Source of the DNA: Bog-756 sp963734395
GTDB taxonomy: Bacteria > Actinomycetota > Acidimicrobiia > Acidimicrobiales > RAAP-2
Length of the DNA stretch: 64,000 bases
Assembly (NCBI GenBank): GCA_963734395.1
Contig: CAVTGY010000002.1
Span: 868,001-932,000 of the forward strand
Reading direction: 5' to 3'
In this document: piece by piece, positions 1 through 9,471 of the stretch
Position numbering within the stretch: the first letter of the stretch is position 1
Layout: each line of letters starts with the position of its first letter
Program-made: the position numbers and the translations under genes
The notes under the pieces: generated by a model
Databases searched by the model: none
Told to the model about the DNA's origin: nothing
Seen by the model: only the letters and a program-made list of their open reading frames with translations

Positions 1-1
1 G

Positions 2-667
2 CTGGTTGGTACCACCGGAAGCCAGGCGTCTGAACTCAGTCGGTCCCTGGTTACCATTCTCGCGGGGGCGTCCTCGTCTTCTCACGGACCTTGGGATGTC
101 CTAGTCGACCTCGGACGACTGCGGCCAGGTGACTCGAATGCGGGGAATTGGCTGGACATCGCCGATGTTGTCGTCATCGGGCTCCGGAATGATGCCGCAT
201 CGGTTGTGCAGGTGCGGGAGAGGCGAATGGCGGATTTGTCTCAATGGAGTGATCGATTGGGCCTGGTGGTCATTGGGTCCCACTGCTATTCGAGCTCTGA
301 GATCGAAAAATTCACCGGGTCACCTGTCTTGGGTGAAATACCGTTTGATGCTCAGGCAGCCGCAGTCGCGGCAGGTCAGCGGAGCGGAGAGCGGCGACTC
401 TCACGATCCTTGCTGTGTACTTCGGCGATCCGTTTAACAAGAAGACTTGCTGCGGCACCTCATTCCACGCTGGACCCGCTGCTGTCGGTGGAGTCAGACG
501 AGGCTCAATGGGATGCCTCCAATCGGCTCTCGCCGGATCGAATTCAGCCTGCGGTCGATGAGCTCAGCCTTTTCCGCAGACACGTTTGGAGCTGGTTCTC
601 TTCGCATGCATCGAGTTCGCCCGGCAAGTCCCTATCCGATGGATGCCCAGAAGAGGCGCTGAGTTGA
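2..667 (+). CDS. CpaE/TadZ-like MinD-family ATPase, 5' end cut by window edge
   Basis: The reading frame is open from base 2 to the stop at 665-667, so the N-terminus with any Walker A motif lies outside the window. The visible 221 residues include a VLVDLGRL strand, then VVVIGLRNDAASVVQVRER and LGLVVIG. These resemble the Walker B strand and following strands of MinD/ParA-fold proteins. CpaE/TadZ proteins localise Tad pilus machinery at the pole, which is known for the family. The gene directly precedes tadA, whose TTG start overlaps this stop (TTGA at 664-667), so the two are probably cotranslated. Assignment rests on the partial fold and the position at the head of a tad operon; another MinD-like protein is possible. 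Confidence 0.7.
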   Translation: MVGTTGSQASELSRSLVTILAGASSSSHGPWDVLVDLGRLRPGDSNAGNWLDIADVVVIGLRNDAASVVQVRERRMADLSQWSDRLGLVVIGSHCYSSSEIEKFTGSPVLGEIPFDAQAAAVAAGQRSGERRLSRSLLCTSAIRLTRRLAAAPHSTLDPLLSVESDEAQWDASNRLSPDRIQPAVDELSLFRRHVWSWFSSHASSSPGKSLSDGCPEEALS

Positions 668-2055
668 ACTCGCCCCTAGCTGCCGCAATCCGCAAGTTGA
701 TAGCTGAGGATCTGGCAGCTCCATCGGCTACGACACTCGATGCAGACGATCGCCGTGAATTCGCTCGCCAACGAGTCTTCACTCATCTGGACAATCTCAC
801 CACTGGGAACGAAGCCGAGTGGCCTCCCCTTGCCGGTACGGAAGAAGAGCATCGCCTGGCGCAGTCGATCCTCGATGCATTGTTCGGAATGGGGCGTCTT
901 CAGGCACTAATCGATAACCCCGCAATTGAGAACATCGATGTAAACGGGTGCGACTGCGTTTGGGCGACCTTCGCGGACGGTACCAAACGGATGATGTCGG
1001 CCATAGCGGACTCCGATGAGGAGATGGTCGAGATGGTCCGTTCCGCAGCCAGTCGATTCGGGTTGTCCGAAAGACGCTTCGATCTTGCCTGTCCTGAACT
1101 CGATCTTCGCCTACCAGATGGCAGTCGATTGTCGGCGTTGATGGCGGTGACTGCTAGGCCCGTTGTTTCGATCCGGAGACATCGGTACTCGGACCTCGCC
1201 ATGTCGGACCTCACGGCAATGGGAACGTTCGACGAGGAAGTGGCGTCATTGCTGGCTGCGGCAGTGCGAGCGCAAAAGAACATCGTCGTCTCTGGGGCTA
1301 TGAACTCCGGTAAGACGACTCTGCTGCGCGCTCTCGCCAGGGAGATACCTCCTCGAGAGCGAATAGTGACCATTGAACAAGCGCTGGAGTTAGGCCTTGA
1401 CTCGGTGTCGCATCGTCATCCGGATATGGTCGCCCTAGAGGCTCGCCCAGCAAACGTTGAAGGTGAGGGTTTGATCTCGGTAGCCGACCTCGTCCGACGC
1501 GCTTTGCGGATGAATGCCGATCGGGTGATCGTCGGAGAAGTGCTGGGTGATGAAGTCCTACCCATGCTCAACGCCATGAGCCAGGGTCGATCGGGATCAA
1601 TGTGCACCATCCACTCCGATTCGTCCGCAGGAGTCTTCCGCCGCATCGCGTCCTACGCAGTACAGGCGCGGGAGCGCCTACCATTGGAAGCAACCAATTT
1701 GCTGATCGCGGGGGCCATTCACCTCGTGGTGCATCTCGATAGTGAGATCGACGGTGACATTGGACTCACCTGCGACAACGACTCGGGCATCTCAGGCTGG
1801 ATGGGGGTCGATGGCTCGGATGCCGGCAGTACATCGAGCGGGTTTTGGGCGGGAAAGCCCCGTCAGCGATTTGTGTCGTCGATCAGAGAGGTGGTCGACG
1901 CAGACGGAGTTCAGGTTGTCTCGAACGAGGTGTATCGGCCCGCCACTGATCGCCGGGCAGTCGCGTCCTCTCCTTTTCGACCATCGACACTGACCGAGTT
2001 GCAGCGATTCGGATACCGGTCGCGTTCGACTGATCTTGTCGGGTTGTCGTCATGA
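664..2055 (+). CDS. tadA: TadA/CpaF secretion ATPase of the Tad pilus
   Basis: Type II/IV secretion-system hexameric ATPase that powers Flp pilus assembly at the inner membrane. Walker A reads SGAMNSGKTT at about residues 210-219 (bases 1291-1320). It is followed by an acidic TIEQALELGL segment, a Walker B-like RVIVGEVLGDEV and a CTIHSDS histidine box, all typical of CpaF. From the TTG at 664 it has 463 residues, the usual CpaF length. An in-frame start at 586 exists but overlaps the upstream gene by 80 bases. The TTG overlaps the upstream stop and follows a purine-rich AGAAGAGGCG, so I prefer it. The next gene overlaps by ATGA. No frame breaks are seen. Confidence 0.92.
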   Translation: MNSPLAAAIRKLIAEDLAAPSATTLDADDRREFARQRVFTHLDNLTTGNEAEWPPLAGTEEEHRLAQSILDALFGMGRLQALIDNPAIENIDVNGCDCVWATFADGTKRMMSAIADSDEEMVEMVRSAASRFGLSERRFDLACPELDLRLPDGSRLSALMAVTARPVVSIRRHRYSDLAMSDLTAMGTFDEEVASLLAAAVRAQKNIVVSGAMNSGKTTLLRALAREIPPRERIVTIEQALELGLDSVSHRHPDMVALEARPANVEGEGLISVADLVRRALRMNADRVIVGEVLGDEVLPMLNAMSQGRSGSMCTIHSDSSAGVFRRIASYAVQARERLPLEATNLLIAGAIHLVVHLDSEIDGDIGLTCDNDSGISGWMGVDGSDAGSTSSGFWAGKPRQRFVSSIREVVDADGVQVVSNEVYRPATDRRAVASSPFRPSTLTELQRFGYRSRSTDLVGLSS

Positions 2056-2903
2056 CGGTGGCCCTCATTGTCATTGCCGGTACGTGCTTCGGCATCGGCC
2101 TCGTTGGCATTGCACTGGCTTCGCGGTCCGACCAGAAATCGGAGGACCGGAAGGTCGCAGTGTCTCGAGTGTTGGCCCAATCGAAACGCGAATTGCCGCT
2201 TTGGCTCATTGCAGCAGGCTCGGGAGTGCTCGCCGCCTTGCTGACGGGATGGCCGGTTGCCGCTCCCATCGTCGCTCTCGGTGTCTTCGGTCTCCCCAAG
2301 CTGTTTGGACGATCGTCTGCCTCAGTATCCATTGTCAGGGTCGAAGCCATCGCCGCATGGACGGAGATGCTGCAAGCGACCCTCGCCGCTTCAGCAGGAT
2401 TGAGCCAAGCCATCGTGGCGACAGCACCGTTGAGCCCCCTTGCGATCAGGGGAGCCACGATGCGACTCGCTGGCCGCCTCACCGCCGGAATGCACCCTGG
2501 TGACGCATTGCTTTTGCTCGCGGATGAACTCGAGGATCCATCTGCAGACCGGGTCATTTGTGCACTTCAATTGGCAGTGTCAGCCAGGGCCCAGAAGTTG
2601 GGCGACCTATTGATGGCATTGTCGGACTCGACAAGGGATGAGGTAGCCCTCCGACTTCGCATCGAAACGAGCAGGGCGGCAGTCAGAAGTGGAGTTCGGA
2701 CTGTTTTGGTGTTCTCGATCGCCTTTGCGATCGGTCTGGCCCTATTGGCTCACACCTATCTGGAGCCCTTCGGATCGCCCACTGGCCAGCTGGTGCTGAT
2801 GGTTGTCGGCTTGTGTTACGGCTTCGGCCTGACGTTGATGGTCTCCATGGCCCGACCACCGCGTCCCGTTCGGTTACTGGGACGTCAGGTGATCGAGACA
2901 TGA
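2052..2903 (+). CDS. tadB: TadB-like inner-membrane platform protein
   Basis: Protein of 283 residues in the place of TadB, the polytopic platform protein of the Tad pilus that contacts the TadA ATPase. N-terminal hydrophobic segments lie near residues 3-20 and 50-85. A soluble T2SSF-type helical region follows (ALAASAGLSQAIVATAPLS), with two more membrane segments near residues 215-235 and 245-270. This matches the GspF/T2SSF topology. The ATG overlaps the tadA stop (ATGA), and its stop overlaps the tadC ATG in the same way, so the three are tightly coupled. Assigned by topology, length and operon position. Confidence 0.85.
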   Translation: MTVALIVIAGTCFGIGLVGIALASRSDQKSEDRKVAVSRVLAQSKRELPLWLIAAGSGVLAALLTGWPVAAPIVALGVFGLPKLFGRSSASVSIVRVEAIAAWTEMLQATLAASAGLSQAIVATAPLSPLAIRGATMRLAGRLTAGMHPGDALLLLADELEDPSADRVICALQLAVSARAQKLGDLLMALSDSTRDEVALRLRIETSRAAVRSGVRTVLVFSIAFAIGLALLAHTYLEPFGSPTGQLVLMVVGLCYGFGLTLMVSMARPPRPVRLLGRQVIET

Positions 2904-3802
2904 CGTTTGCCATGATCCTCGGCGCCGGGGTCGGAGTTGGTTGCATCGGTTTGGCTCTTGGATGCTGGACTGTCTCTCCCACGTTGCATTCCGTTGCCGA
3001 GTCGATGAACGTCGCTGGAGCGACCGGACCTTCGGATACTGCAGCAAGCAGCATTCGTCTGAGAATAGGGCGCTCAATGGTCACCTGGGTCGACGCGCGC
3101 ACTGTCCAAACTGGGCCGAGATGGGCCGCCTTGCAATCGAGTCTGGCCATAACGGGAATATTGTCAGAAGAGATGGCGGCGAAGGTGCTGATTGGCGGTG
3201 GTGTGGGTCTTGTCGGTCCGCCGTTGCTTTGGGCTATTGCCAGCGTCGCAGGGCTGGCGATCAGTCCAGAGTTCCCGCTGCTGTTGGCGGCAGTAGCCGT
3301 CCCAGCTGGATTCTGCCTGCCGATCACCGGACTCCTTGCCGACGCCCGAGATCGGCGCCGTCATTTCCGAGTGATCATCGGTTCGTTCGTGGATTTGGTT
3401 GTATTGGGCTTGGCCGGTGGCGTGGGCATCGAGGGTGCAATGTTCGCTGCCGCCGGGGTGAGCAACGACTGGGCGGCCAGACGCATGACGAAGGTCCTCC
3501 TTACTGCACGCGATAGCGGCGAGTCCCTGTGGGCTGCACTCGGTCGATTGGGTGAGGAGATCGGGGTCCCCGAGTTGGTTGAGTTGGCCACTGCCCTTGA
3601 ATTGGCAGGGACGGAGGGGGCCCGCATACGGCAGTCACTCACCGCGAGAGCGATCTCGTTTCGCCGGCACGAGCAAGCTGACGCCGAATCCGACGCGCAT
3701 TCCACCACTGAGCGCCTATTTCTGCCAGGAGCTCTGCTCCTGATCGGATTCCTTCTCTTTATCGGCTACCCCGCATTCAACAGAATCCTCGGGGGCGTTT
3801 GA
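2900..3802 (+). CDS. tadC: TadC-like inner-membrane platform protein
   Basis: Protein of 300 residues, second T2SSF-domain protein of the Tad system. It carries an N-terminal membrane segment (MILGAGVGVGCIGLALG), a pair of membrane segments around residues 95-145, a helical cytoplasmic region containing ALELAGTEGARIRQSL, and a C-terminal hydrophobic segment (LFLPGALLLIGFLLFIGYP). The ATGA overlap with tadB fixes the start at 2900; a longer in-frame start at 2813 would run 90 bases into tadB. TadB and TadC are thought to form the platform through which pilin is extruded. Confidence 0.85.
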   Translation: MTFAMILGAGVGVGCIGLALGCWTVSPTLHSVAESMNVAGATGPSDTAASSIRLRIGRSMVTWVDARTVQTGPRWAALQSSLAITGILSEEMAAKVLIGGGVGLVGPPLLWAIASVAGLAISPEFPLLLAAVAVPAGFCLPITGLLADARDRRRHFRVIIGSFVDLVVLGLAGGVGIEGAMFAAAGVSNDWAARRMTKVLLTARDSGESLWAALGRLGEEIGVPELVELATALELAGTEGARIRQSLTARAISFRRHEQADAESDAHSTTERLFLPGALLLIGFLLFIGYPAFNRILGGV

Positions 3803-4464
3803 TGAGCCAATCACCCAATCTGGCATTGCCAAAGGCGACGTCGGGGAATGCAAGTTGTAGCTGCCATAAGCAAGATTCACGCGAAAGGAGCATCCATGCT
3901 GCCGAGCCAGATTGCAGTTCTGTGGTCCTATATACGAGCCCGCATGGGACTAATCGATCGATTGGACGATGTCGGATCGGTCGTCGAGACCGTAATCATC
4001 ACCGCCATCTTCGCCGCCCTGGCAATCGCCGTTGGCGCCATCATCGTGACGAAGATCACAACCAAGACGAACTCCATCAACCTCGGTTAGGGACCGACGA
4101 GCGGGGTTCTTCAGTTGTCGAAGTCGTTCTGGTGATTCCCGTGATGATGTTGATCTTGGTGACCTTGATCCAGTTCGCCCTTTGGGCTCACGCGGCTCAG
4201 GTAGTCCAACTGGCGGCCTCAGAAGGTGATCGAGCTGCACGCTCCTTTGGAGGGAGCCCAGCCGCAGGAGTCAATAGTGCTGAAACGATCTTGCAGGGAG
4301 CTGATTCAGATCTGTCCTCTTCGGGTGCGGCTGTCGTCGTGATGCCAGGTGATCAGGCACGAATCACGGTGACCGGGACCGCTATCTCCATTTTCCCCGG
4401 AATTTCACCTCACGTTTCAGCCGTTCAGGTTGGGCCGATCCAGGAATTTCGAAGTTCCGAATGA
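3802..4464 (+). CDS. TadE-like pseudopilin, N-terminal start unresolved
   Basis: The convincing part begins near base 4105: ERGSSVVEVVLVIPVMMLIL, a TadE-type motif with a glycine-serine cleavage region, a glutamate and then one membrane helix, followed by about 90 extracellular residues. No good start codon lies just upstream in this frame. The frame is open back to the ATG at 3802, overlapping the whole pilin gene, and the first start after the pilin (GTG 4132) would remove the conserved Glu. Either a base is missing near 4090, or translation starts inside the pilin region (for example GTG near 3922). The 3' end overlaps the next gene by ATGA. Confidence 0.65.
   Translation: MSQSPNLALPKATSGNASCSCHKQDSRERSIHAAEPDCSSVVLYTSPHGTNRSIGRCRIGRRDRNHHRHLRRPGNRRWRHHRDEDHNQDELHQPRLGTDERGSSVVEVVLVIPVMMLILVTLIQFALWAHAAQVVQLAASEGDRAARSFGGSPAAGVNSAETILQGADSDLSSSGAAVVVMPGDQARITVTGTAISIFPGISPHVSAVQVGPIQEFRSSE
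3896..4090 (+). CDS. Flp-type pilin, major subunit candidate
   Basis: Small protein of 64 residues with the Flp pilin layout: a short basic leader, then SVVETVIITAIFAALAIAVG as the hydrophobic assembly helix, and a short polar tail ending TKTNSINLG. A strong ribosome site, AAAGGAG, lies about 7 bases before the ATG at 3896. An upstream in-frame start at 3848 has no such site. The gene sits between tadC and the TadE-like genes, the usual place for flp. The classic glycine before the cleavage site is GSVVE, so cleavage is likely after that Gly (inference). Confidence 0.8.
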   Translation: MLPSQIAVLWSYIRARMGLIDRLDDVGSVVETVIITAIFAALAIAVGAIIVTKITTKTNSINLG

Positions 4465-4883
4465 GCGATCGGCGCCTCCGCGACCAGAATGGCAGTCTCA
4501 CCGTTGAGCTAGTCGCTCTAACGCCCGTCCTGTTCATTCTGGCCATGGTCATCCTGGCGTTTGGGCGGGTATCCGAGGTACGCCAGCAGGTCGTCGAAGC
4601 CGCGAGAGCAACTGCGGAGTCGGCCGCACTGCTTCCCAATCCAGCCAGCGTTCAGCAAGGATCGGCGGATACGCCCGCAATGGGGGCGATCGAGTCGACT
4701 CACGCCTGCGCTCATGTTCAGGTGATTACCGACGTGAGCCACTTCTATCCCGGTGGCTTTGTCACCGTGACCGTGGTGTGTCAGGTCGATCTCTCGGATG
4801 TTTCCGTTCCAGGAATCCCGGGAAGCACGATTGTCCGCGCAATATCCACTGCACCCATTGATCCATATCGGTCTGTTCAATGA
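4461..4883 (+). CDS. TadE/TadF-like pilus assembly protein
   Basis: Protein of 140 residues with a charged N-terminus, then NGSLTVELVALTPVLFIL, a TadE-like motif with the Glu at the start of a single membrane helix. An extracellular domain with two cysteines (HACAHV and VVCQVD) follows. It overlaps the previous gene by ATGA. TadE/F proteins are minor pseudopilins processed by a prepilin peptidase (family knowledge). Confidence 0.8.
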   Translation: MSDRRLRDQNGSLTVELVALTPVLFILAMVILAFGRVSEVRQQVVEAARATAESAALLPNPASVQQGSADTPAMGAIESTHACAHVQVITDVSHFYPGGFVTVTVVCQVDLSDVSVPGIPGSTIVRAISTAPIDPYRSVQ

Positions 4884-4917
4884 GCGAAGCTGTTGGCCAG
4901 CAAGTGTGGTCCGTCTG

Positions 4918-5337
4918 ATGATCCCAGGTGAGTACCGAGCGGATCAAGGATCTATTAGTGCGTTTGTGGCACTCATGCTCGTAGCGGTATTCGCGTTGAT
5001 CGGCTTGGTCGTCGACGGGGGATCGGCGTTGAGCGCTCGACAGTCTGCTGCGGATGAAGCCGAACAAGCTGCTCGGGCAGGAGCTGGTGAGCTTTCTGTC
5101 GATGCGCTCCGGTCCGGCTCGTTACAGCTCGACCAGGCACAGGCAGTGGCCGCAGCCGAGCGGTTCACCGTGGCTGCGGGGCATCCGGGAACGGCAACGG
5201 TTTCATCGGGAACCGTCAATGTGAGTCTTCACTATCAGATCCACACCGAGATACTCGGAATCATCGGAATCGACACCCTCTCGATTTCGGCCTCTGCATC
5301 GGCAGTAAATCTGAGTGGAGTGACGGTCGGTTCGTGA
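4918..5337 (+). CDS. TadG-like pilus assembly protein, short form
   Basis: Protein of 139 residues starting MIPGEYRADQGSISAF, with a single membrane helix (FVALMLVAVFALIGLVVDGG) and the SARQSAADEAEQAARAGA helix. That combination is typical of the Tad helicase-like/TadG N-terminal domain (Rv3660c/Rv3654c-like proteins in actinobacteria). It lacks the von Willebrand domain of full TadG. The start is the first ATG in frame with the helix; the ribosome site is weak, so the start is less certain than the frame. Its stop overlaps the start of the next gene. Confidence 0.75.
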   Translation: MIPGEYRADQGSISAFVALMLVAVFALIGLVVDGGSALSARQSAADEAEQAARAGAGELSVDALRSGSLQLDQAQAVAAAERFTVAAGHPGTATVSSGTVNVSLHYQIHTEILGIIGIDTLSISASASAVNLSGVTVGS

Positions 5338-8330
5338 TGCGGAAGGGGATCGTTCCTCAGATGACCCGGCAAGAGGGCGTGGTGCGGGCGGGCCTCTCCA
5401 CGCTCGCCCTGGTGCTTATCGTTCTAGTCGTTCCGATCGGGCTGGTTTCGGTGGGAGGGGTTCCGTTCTCCCACTTCGACCCTGGACAGACCGCCCGGAC
5501 GCTGGTTGCTCATCGCACATTTGATCCCAGCTTTATGGTCCACTGGATCTTGAGCGGGTCTCTGTTCATTGCTTGGATCTCGTGGCTGTGGATGACCGTC
5601 TGCGTGATAGTGGAAGTCAAATCGTGGACCACCGGCCGATCGTCGGTCCCGCTACCCGCAAGTAGGACCATGCAGTCTGTTGCCGCTTGTCTCGTCGGAA
5701 CCGCGTTGGCGTTCTCAACCGTGGGGCGAGTGTCCTCGATGCCGAAGAAGGTGACCGCTCCGGGGATCCCCTTGGTGGAAAGCAGTCGCATGTCCCTCAG
5801 GGTGATCGACGAGGCGCCGACGACTCTTGATCGCGTCCAGAGCGGACAGAGACCGAATCCCCATTTGAACACTCCCTTGTCCGGCGAGTGGGTCGAGCCA
5901 GTTCGTCGGCGACCGGTGCCCACGGGAACGGCCTCCCTGGTCGGCAACCACCAACCAATGGCAACGTCTGCATCTGAAGACGGGGACGATCTCGACCGGT
6001 TCCTCGATGCGACCGAGGATCGGAGGCACCGCGTGCTGCAGAGGGAGACACTCTGGTCCATCGCCTCGGACCGACTTGGATCTGGGTTGCGGTGGAGGGA
6101 GTTGGCCCGACAGAACTACGGGATCGCACAAGCCGATGGGGGAATGCTCACAGAGGAACATTGGATTCGTCCCGGTTGGACCCTCGTCCTGCCCCAGGCC
6201 GTTCAAAGCGTTCCGTTTGCCGCGCCGGGTATCGAAGCCTCTGGGATAGGTAACCCTCGGCCGGATCAACTCTCTTTGCTGGAACCGGCAGTCGAAGTGT
6301 CGCCATCCACGTCGCGATGGTTGGGATCAGCGACCCCAGACGTGGACGACACCACCCATGCCCTCCTTCCACCCGAGGCCCCTTTCACGCCCGTGGGTGG
6401 CGGAGTTGTTGGCGCCGGCGTGGTCGGTCTTCTCGATCGCATGAGGAGGGTTCAGCAACGTCACCGAATCGGAGGTACCTATATCAAGTTGCCGAGGTGG
6501 CCCCACTCCCTCATTGAGCAGAGGCTGCGAATCGGTGATGGACCCGATATCACCCAAGCCGTCGACAGCGCTCTTCGCTTATTTGTCCGCGAGTGGCGCA
6601 GCTCCAACGCGGATGCGCCGTTGGTCAACGGGGTCATCGTGCGGCCTGAGTCGGTCGAGCTGGCGATCGACAGCGTCGAGGCCGTCTCCGATTTTGGTGG
6701 TCTCTTCACTGTCGATCAGACAGGACGTTCAGTACAGGTGGACCGGAGGGAATTGTCGCCGTCCAGAGTTCCCAGGAAGGGAATGATGGCCGGCAACCCT
6801 CCTGCGCCACTCTTGGTGACAGCGGGTCGCGGATCAGACGGTCTTGTGCTTGTCAATCTGGAATCGCTGGGCACGCTGCTCGTCACCGGCGACCCAACGG
6901 GGTGCGAAGGGGTAGTGCGCGCATTGGCCTTGGAGTTGACCACCTCGTTCTGGGCTGGTCGCTTCGACCTCATCCTGGTTGGATTCGGAGCCGAGTTCGA
7001 GCGGTTCGACAGGGTCGAGGCGGAAGACGATGTTCGTAGTGTTCTGAATGCCATCTGCCATCGTCGGATCCGAGCTGATGAGCTCCTTCAAACCACCGGC
7101 AATCCGTCGTTCGCAAGCGCTCGGATTACCGACCAATCGGGCAAATGGGACCCGCTGGTGGTCATCTGTGGCCCGACGGTGTCGCACGATGAAGTAGGAG
7201 AACTTCTCGAGTTCACTCCCGATCCCCGTCTGGGTATTGCCATCGTCGCCATCGGAGAGAGCTCAGGGGCGTCGCGGGTGCTGAGCATGTCGGGACCCGA
7301 GCAGGCATCCTCGCTCGAAATCCTCGGTTCGATCGTGTCTCCCCAGCAGGTGGAGGCCGATGAACTATCGGCGATAACCGAGCTGATCGGTACGGCAAGG
7401 TCTCGTGAATCGACCCTCCTGTCAGAGGAGCCCTATGTAAATCTGCCTATAAGGATGCCGACTCCAGCGGCGGGCGAGAGCGCCGAGTCAACCGAGCCGA
7501 CTGGAATAGGCCCCGATGGCCGAAGGACGTGTGGCTCCCGGATCGCACGAGGCTGCCGATTTCTGAGCACGGATACGATCATGAGGTCGAAGTTGCAGTG
7601 CTGGGGCCAGTCGACATTCGCGGCGCAGCACGGGATTTCACCAGGGCATGGGCCAAGGAGCTCGTGGTCTATCTCGCAATGCACCCCAATGGCGTCACCA
7701 ATGAGGCGTGGGCAACCGCACTGTGGCCTGACCGACTTATGGCCCCCTCAAGTCTTCACTCCACGGCTTCAGTGGCCCGACGGTCGCTCGGGCAGGCGAG
7801 GAGTGGTGTCGACCACCTGCCCCATTCGCATGGACGTCTGACCCTTGCCGACACGGTTGGCACCGATTGGGATCGTTTCGTTGTTCTCGCCGATTCGGAC
7901 GACCCCCGCTCTGTGGCGATTGTCATTGGAGATGGTCCGAGGAAGACCGTTCGAGGGTCTACGGTCGTCTGACTGGCCGATTCTCGAGGGGATCGGACCG
8001 GCCATCGAATCAGCTGTGGTCGATCTGAGTGGTCGTCTGGCCGGCGCCTGTCTCTCGCGAGGAGATCCGCGAGGTGCGGAGTGGGCGGCCCGCAAGGGTC
8101 TTCTCGTCAGCCCCTATGACGAACGTCTCTATCGGATGTTGATGCGCGCCGCTGACCTTGGGGGAAATCCGGCAGGCGTCGAGGCCGTGATGTGCGAACT
8201 GATGAAATTGGTGGGGGACGACATCGAACCGTTGGATTCGGTTCACCCGAGCACGATGGAGCTCTACCGGTCGCTCACACGCCGGAGATCTGTTGCCGGG
8301 CGGCAGCGAATCATCCGGGAAAGTCGGCAA
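5334..8330 (+). CDS. Membrane LysM protein with SARP/BTAD regulatory C-terminus, frame-broken
   Basis: Large last gene of the Tad operon. The N-terminus has three membrane segments near residues 20-45, 60-90 and 112-130. A LysM-like unit follows (VLQRETLWSIASDRLG... RPGWTLVLPQ, residues about 233-290). Next is a region with a nucleotide-binding look but no intact P-loop (LLVTGDPTGCEGVVRALALE). After a frame change near 7530 comes a winged-helix SARP-like segment (EVAVLGPVDIRGAARDFTRA), and after a second change near 7930 a BTAD tetratricopeptide region (GDPRGAEWAARKGLLVSPYD). Such LysM-BTAD membrane proteins are known at actinobacterial tad loci, role unproven. The true stop is unclear; conserved sequence fades near 8300, just before the convergent gene. 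Confidence 0.75.
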
Positions 8331-8360
8331 AGGGACGGCCACGACTACTCGACCCGGCGG

Positions 8361-9399
8361 CTACAGAACCAACTCCGCCATGGTCCGCAGTGTCGCCGGG
8401 TTGCCTGCCACCAACAAGGTGGTGGCGATGGACTCGCGCCATCCTTCGAGGTCGTCCCTGATCTTCTCCTTCGGGCCGATCAGTGCGGTGTCCTCGATCA
8501 GGGCGGTGGGCACGGCGGCAGCGGCCTCGTCCTTGCGTCCTGCCAGATAGAGCTCTTGGATCTTGCTCGGCTTCCGCCTCGTATCCCATGCGGGCGAAGA
8601 CATCGAAATGGAAATTCATCGATTTGGCCCCCATGCCCCCGATGTAGAGCGCGATGAATGGTCGATAGTTGTCCGCCGCCCGCTCGATGTCGTCGTCGAT
8701 GAGCGTCGGGGCGAAGGCGATGACTTCGAAGTCGTCGGCACCGTGTCGCGCTCCCGGGCCGGCTGAACCCCTCGGCCAGGGCGGGTTCGAACGCCTTCAC
8801 CGCGTTGGGCGAGAAGAAGATCGGGAACCAACCGTCGGCGATTTCGGCGGCCAGGGCCACGTTCTTCGGTCCCTCGGCCCCCAAGATGATCGGGATCTCC
8901 TTGCGCAGGGGATGCACGATGGCCTTGAGCGGTTTGCCCAGTCCGGTCCCACCGGGATAGGGGAGTGGATAGTGGGGACCATCGCTGGTGACCGGAGCTT
9001 CACGGGCAATGACCTGACGCACGATGTCGATGTACTCCGCAGTCCGAGCCAAGGGCTTCTCGAACGACTGTCCATACCAACCCTCGACAACCTGCGGCCC
9101 GGAAACACCGAGGCCGAGCACCAGTCGGCCATTGGACAGGTGATCGAGGGTGAGCGCCGCCATGGCCATGGCGGTCGGGCGTACGGGCGGAGAGCTGGCA
9201 GAGGGCAGTACCGAGGCGGACTTTCGTGGTTTGAGATCCCCACCAGCTGAGCGGGGTGAGGGCGTCTGAGCCGTACGCCTCAGCCGTCCAGATCGAATCG
9301 AAACCGAGGTCGCTCAGCCTCGGCCACCTGTTCGGCGGCATTGATCGGGGGGCCCGATCCCCAGTAGCCGAGTTGCAATCCGAGCTTCATGTCCCTCAT
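8361..9399 (-). CDS. LLM-class (F420-type) oxidoreductase, frame-broken
   Basis: Luciferase-like monooxygenase family, TIM-barrel enzymes that often use coenzyme F420. The start at 9399 (MRDMKLGLQLGYWG) is preceded by GGGAGG at good spacing. Conserved pieces in order are GFDSIWTAEAYGSDALTPL, TTKVRLGTALCQLSART, LTLDHLSNGRLVLGLGVSGP, PIILGAEGPKNVALAAEIAD and the C-terminal segment ending TLRTMAELVL. They lie in different frames, with breaks near 9320, 9175, 8640 and 8600. It follows the next LLM gene on the same strand by 72 bases. In mycobacteria a related LLM gene belongs to the cholesterol regulon, so a steroid or acyl-CoA substrate is plausible (inference). Confidence 0.8.
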
Positions 9400-9471
9400 C
9401 GGTCCTCCCTTGGAGCGTGCCCAAGCGACCTTAGCGTCGGACGCGAGGCGAGCCGGGGCTGGCCAGGCTGA

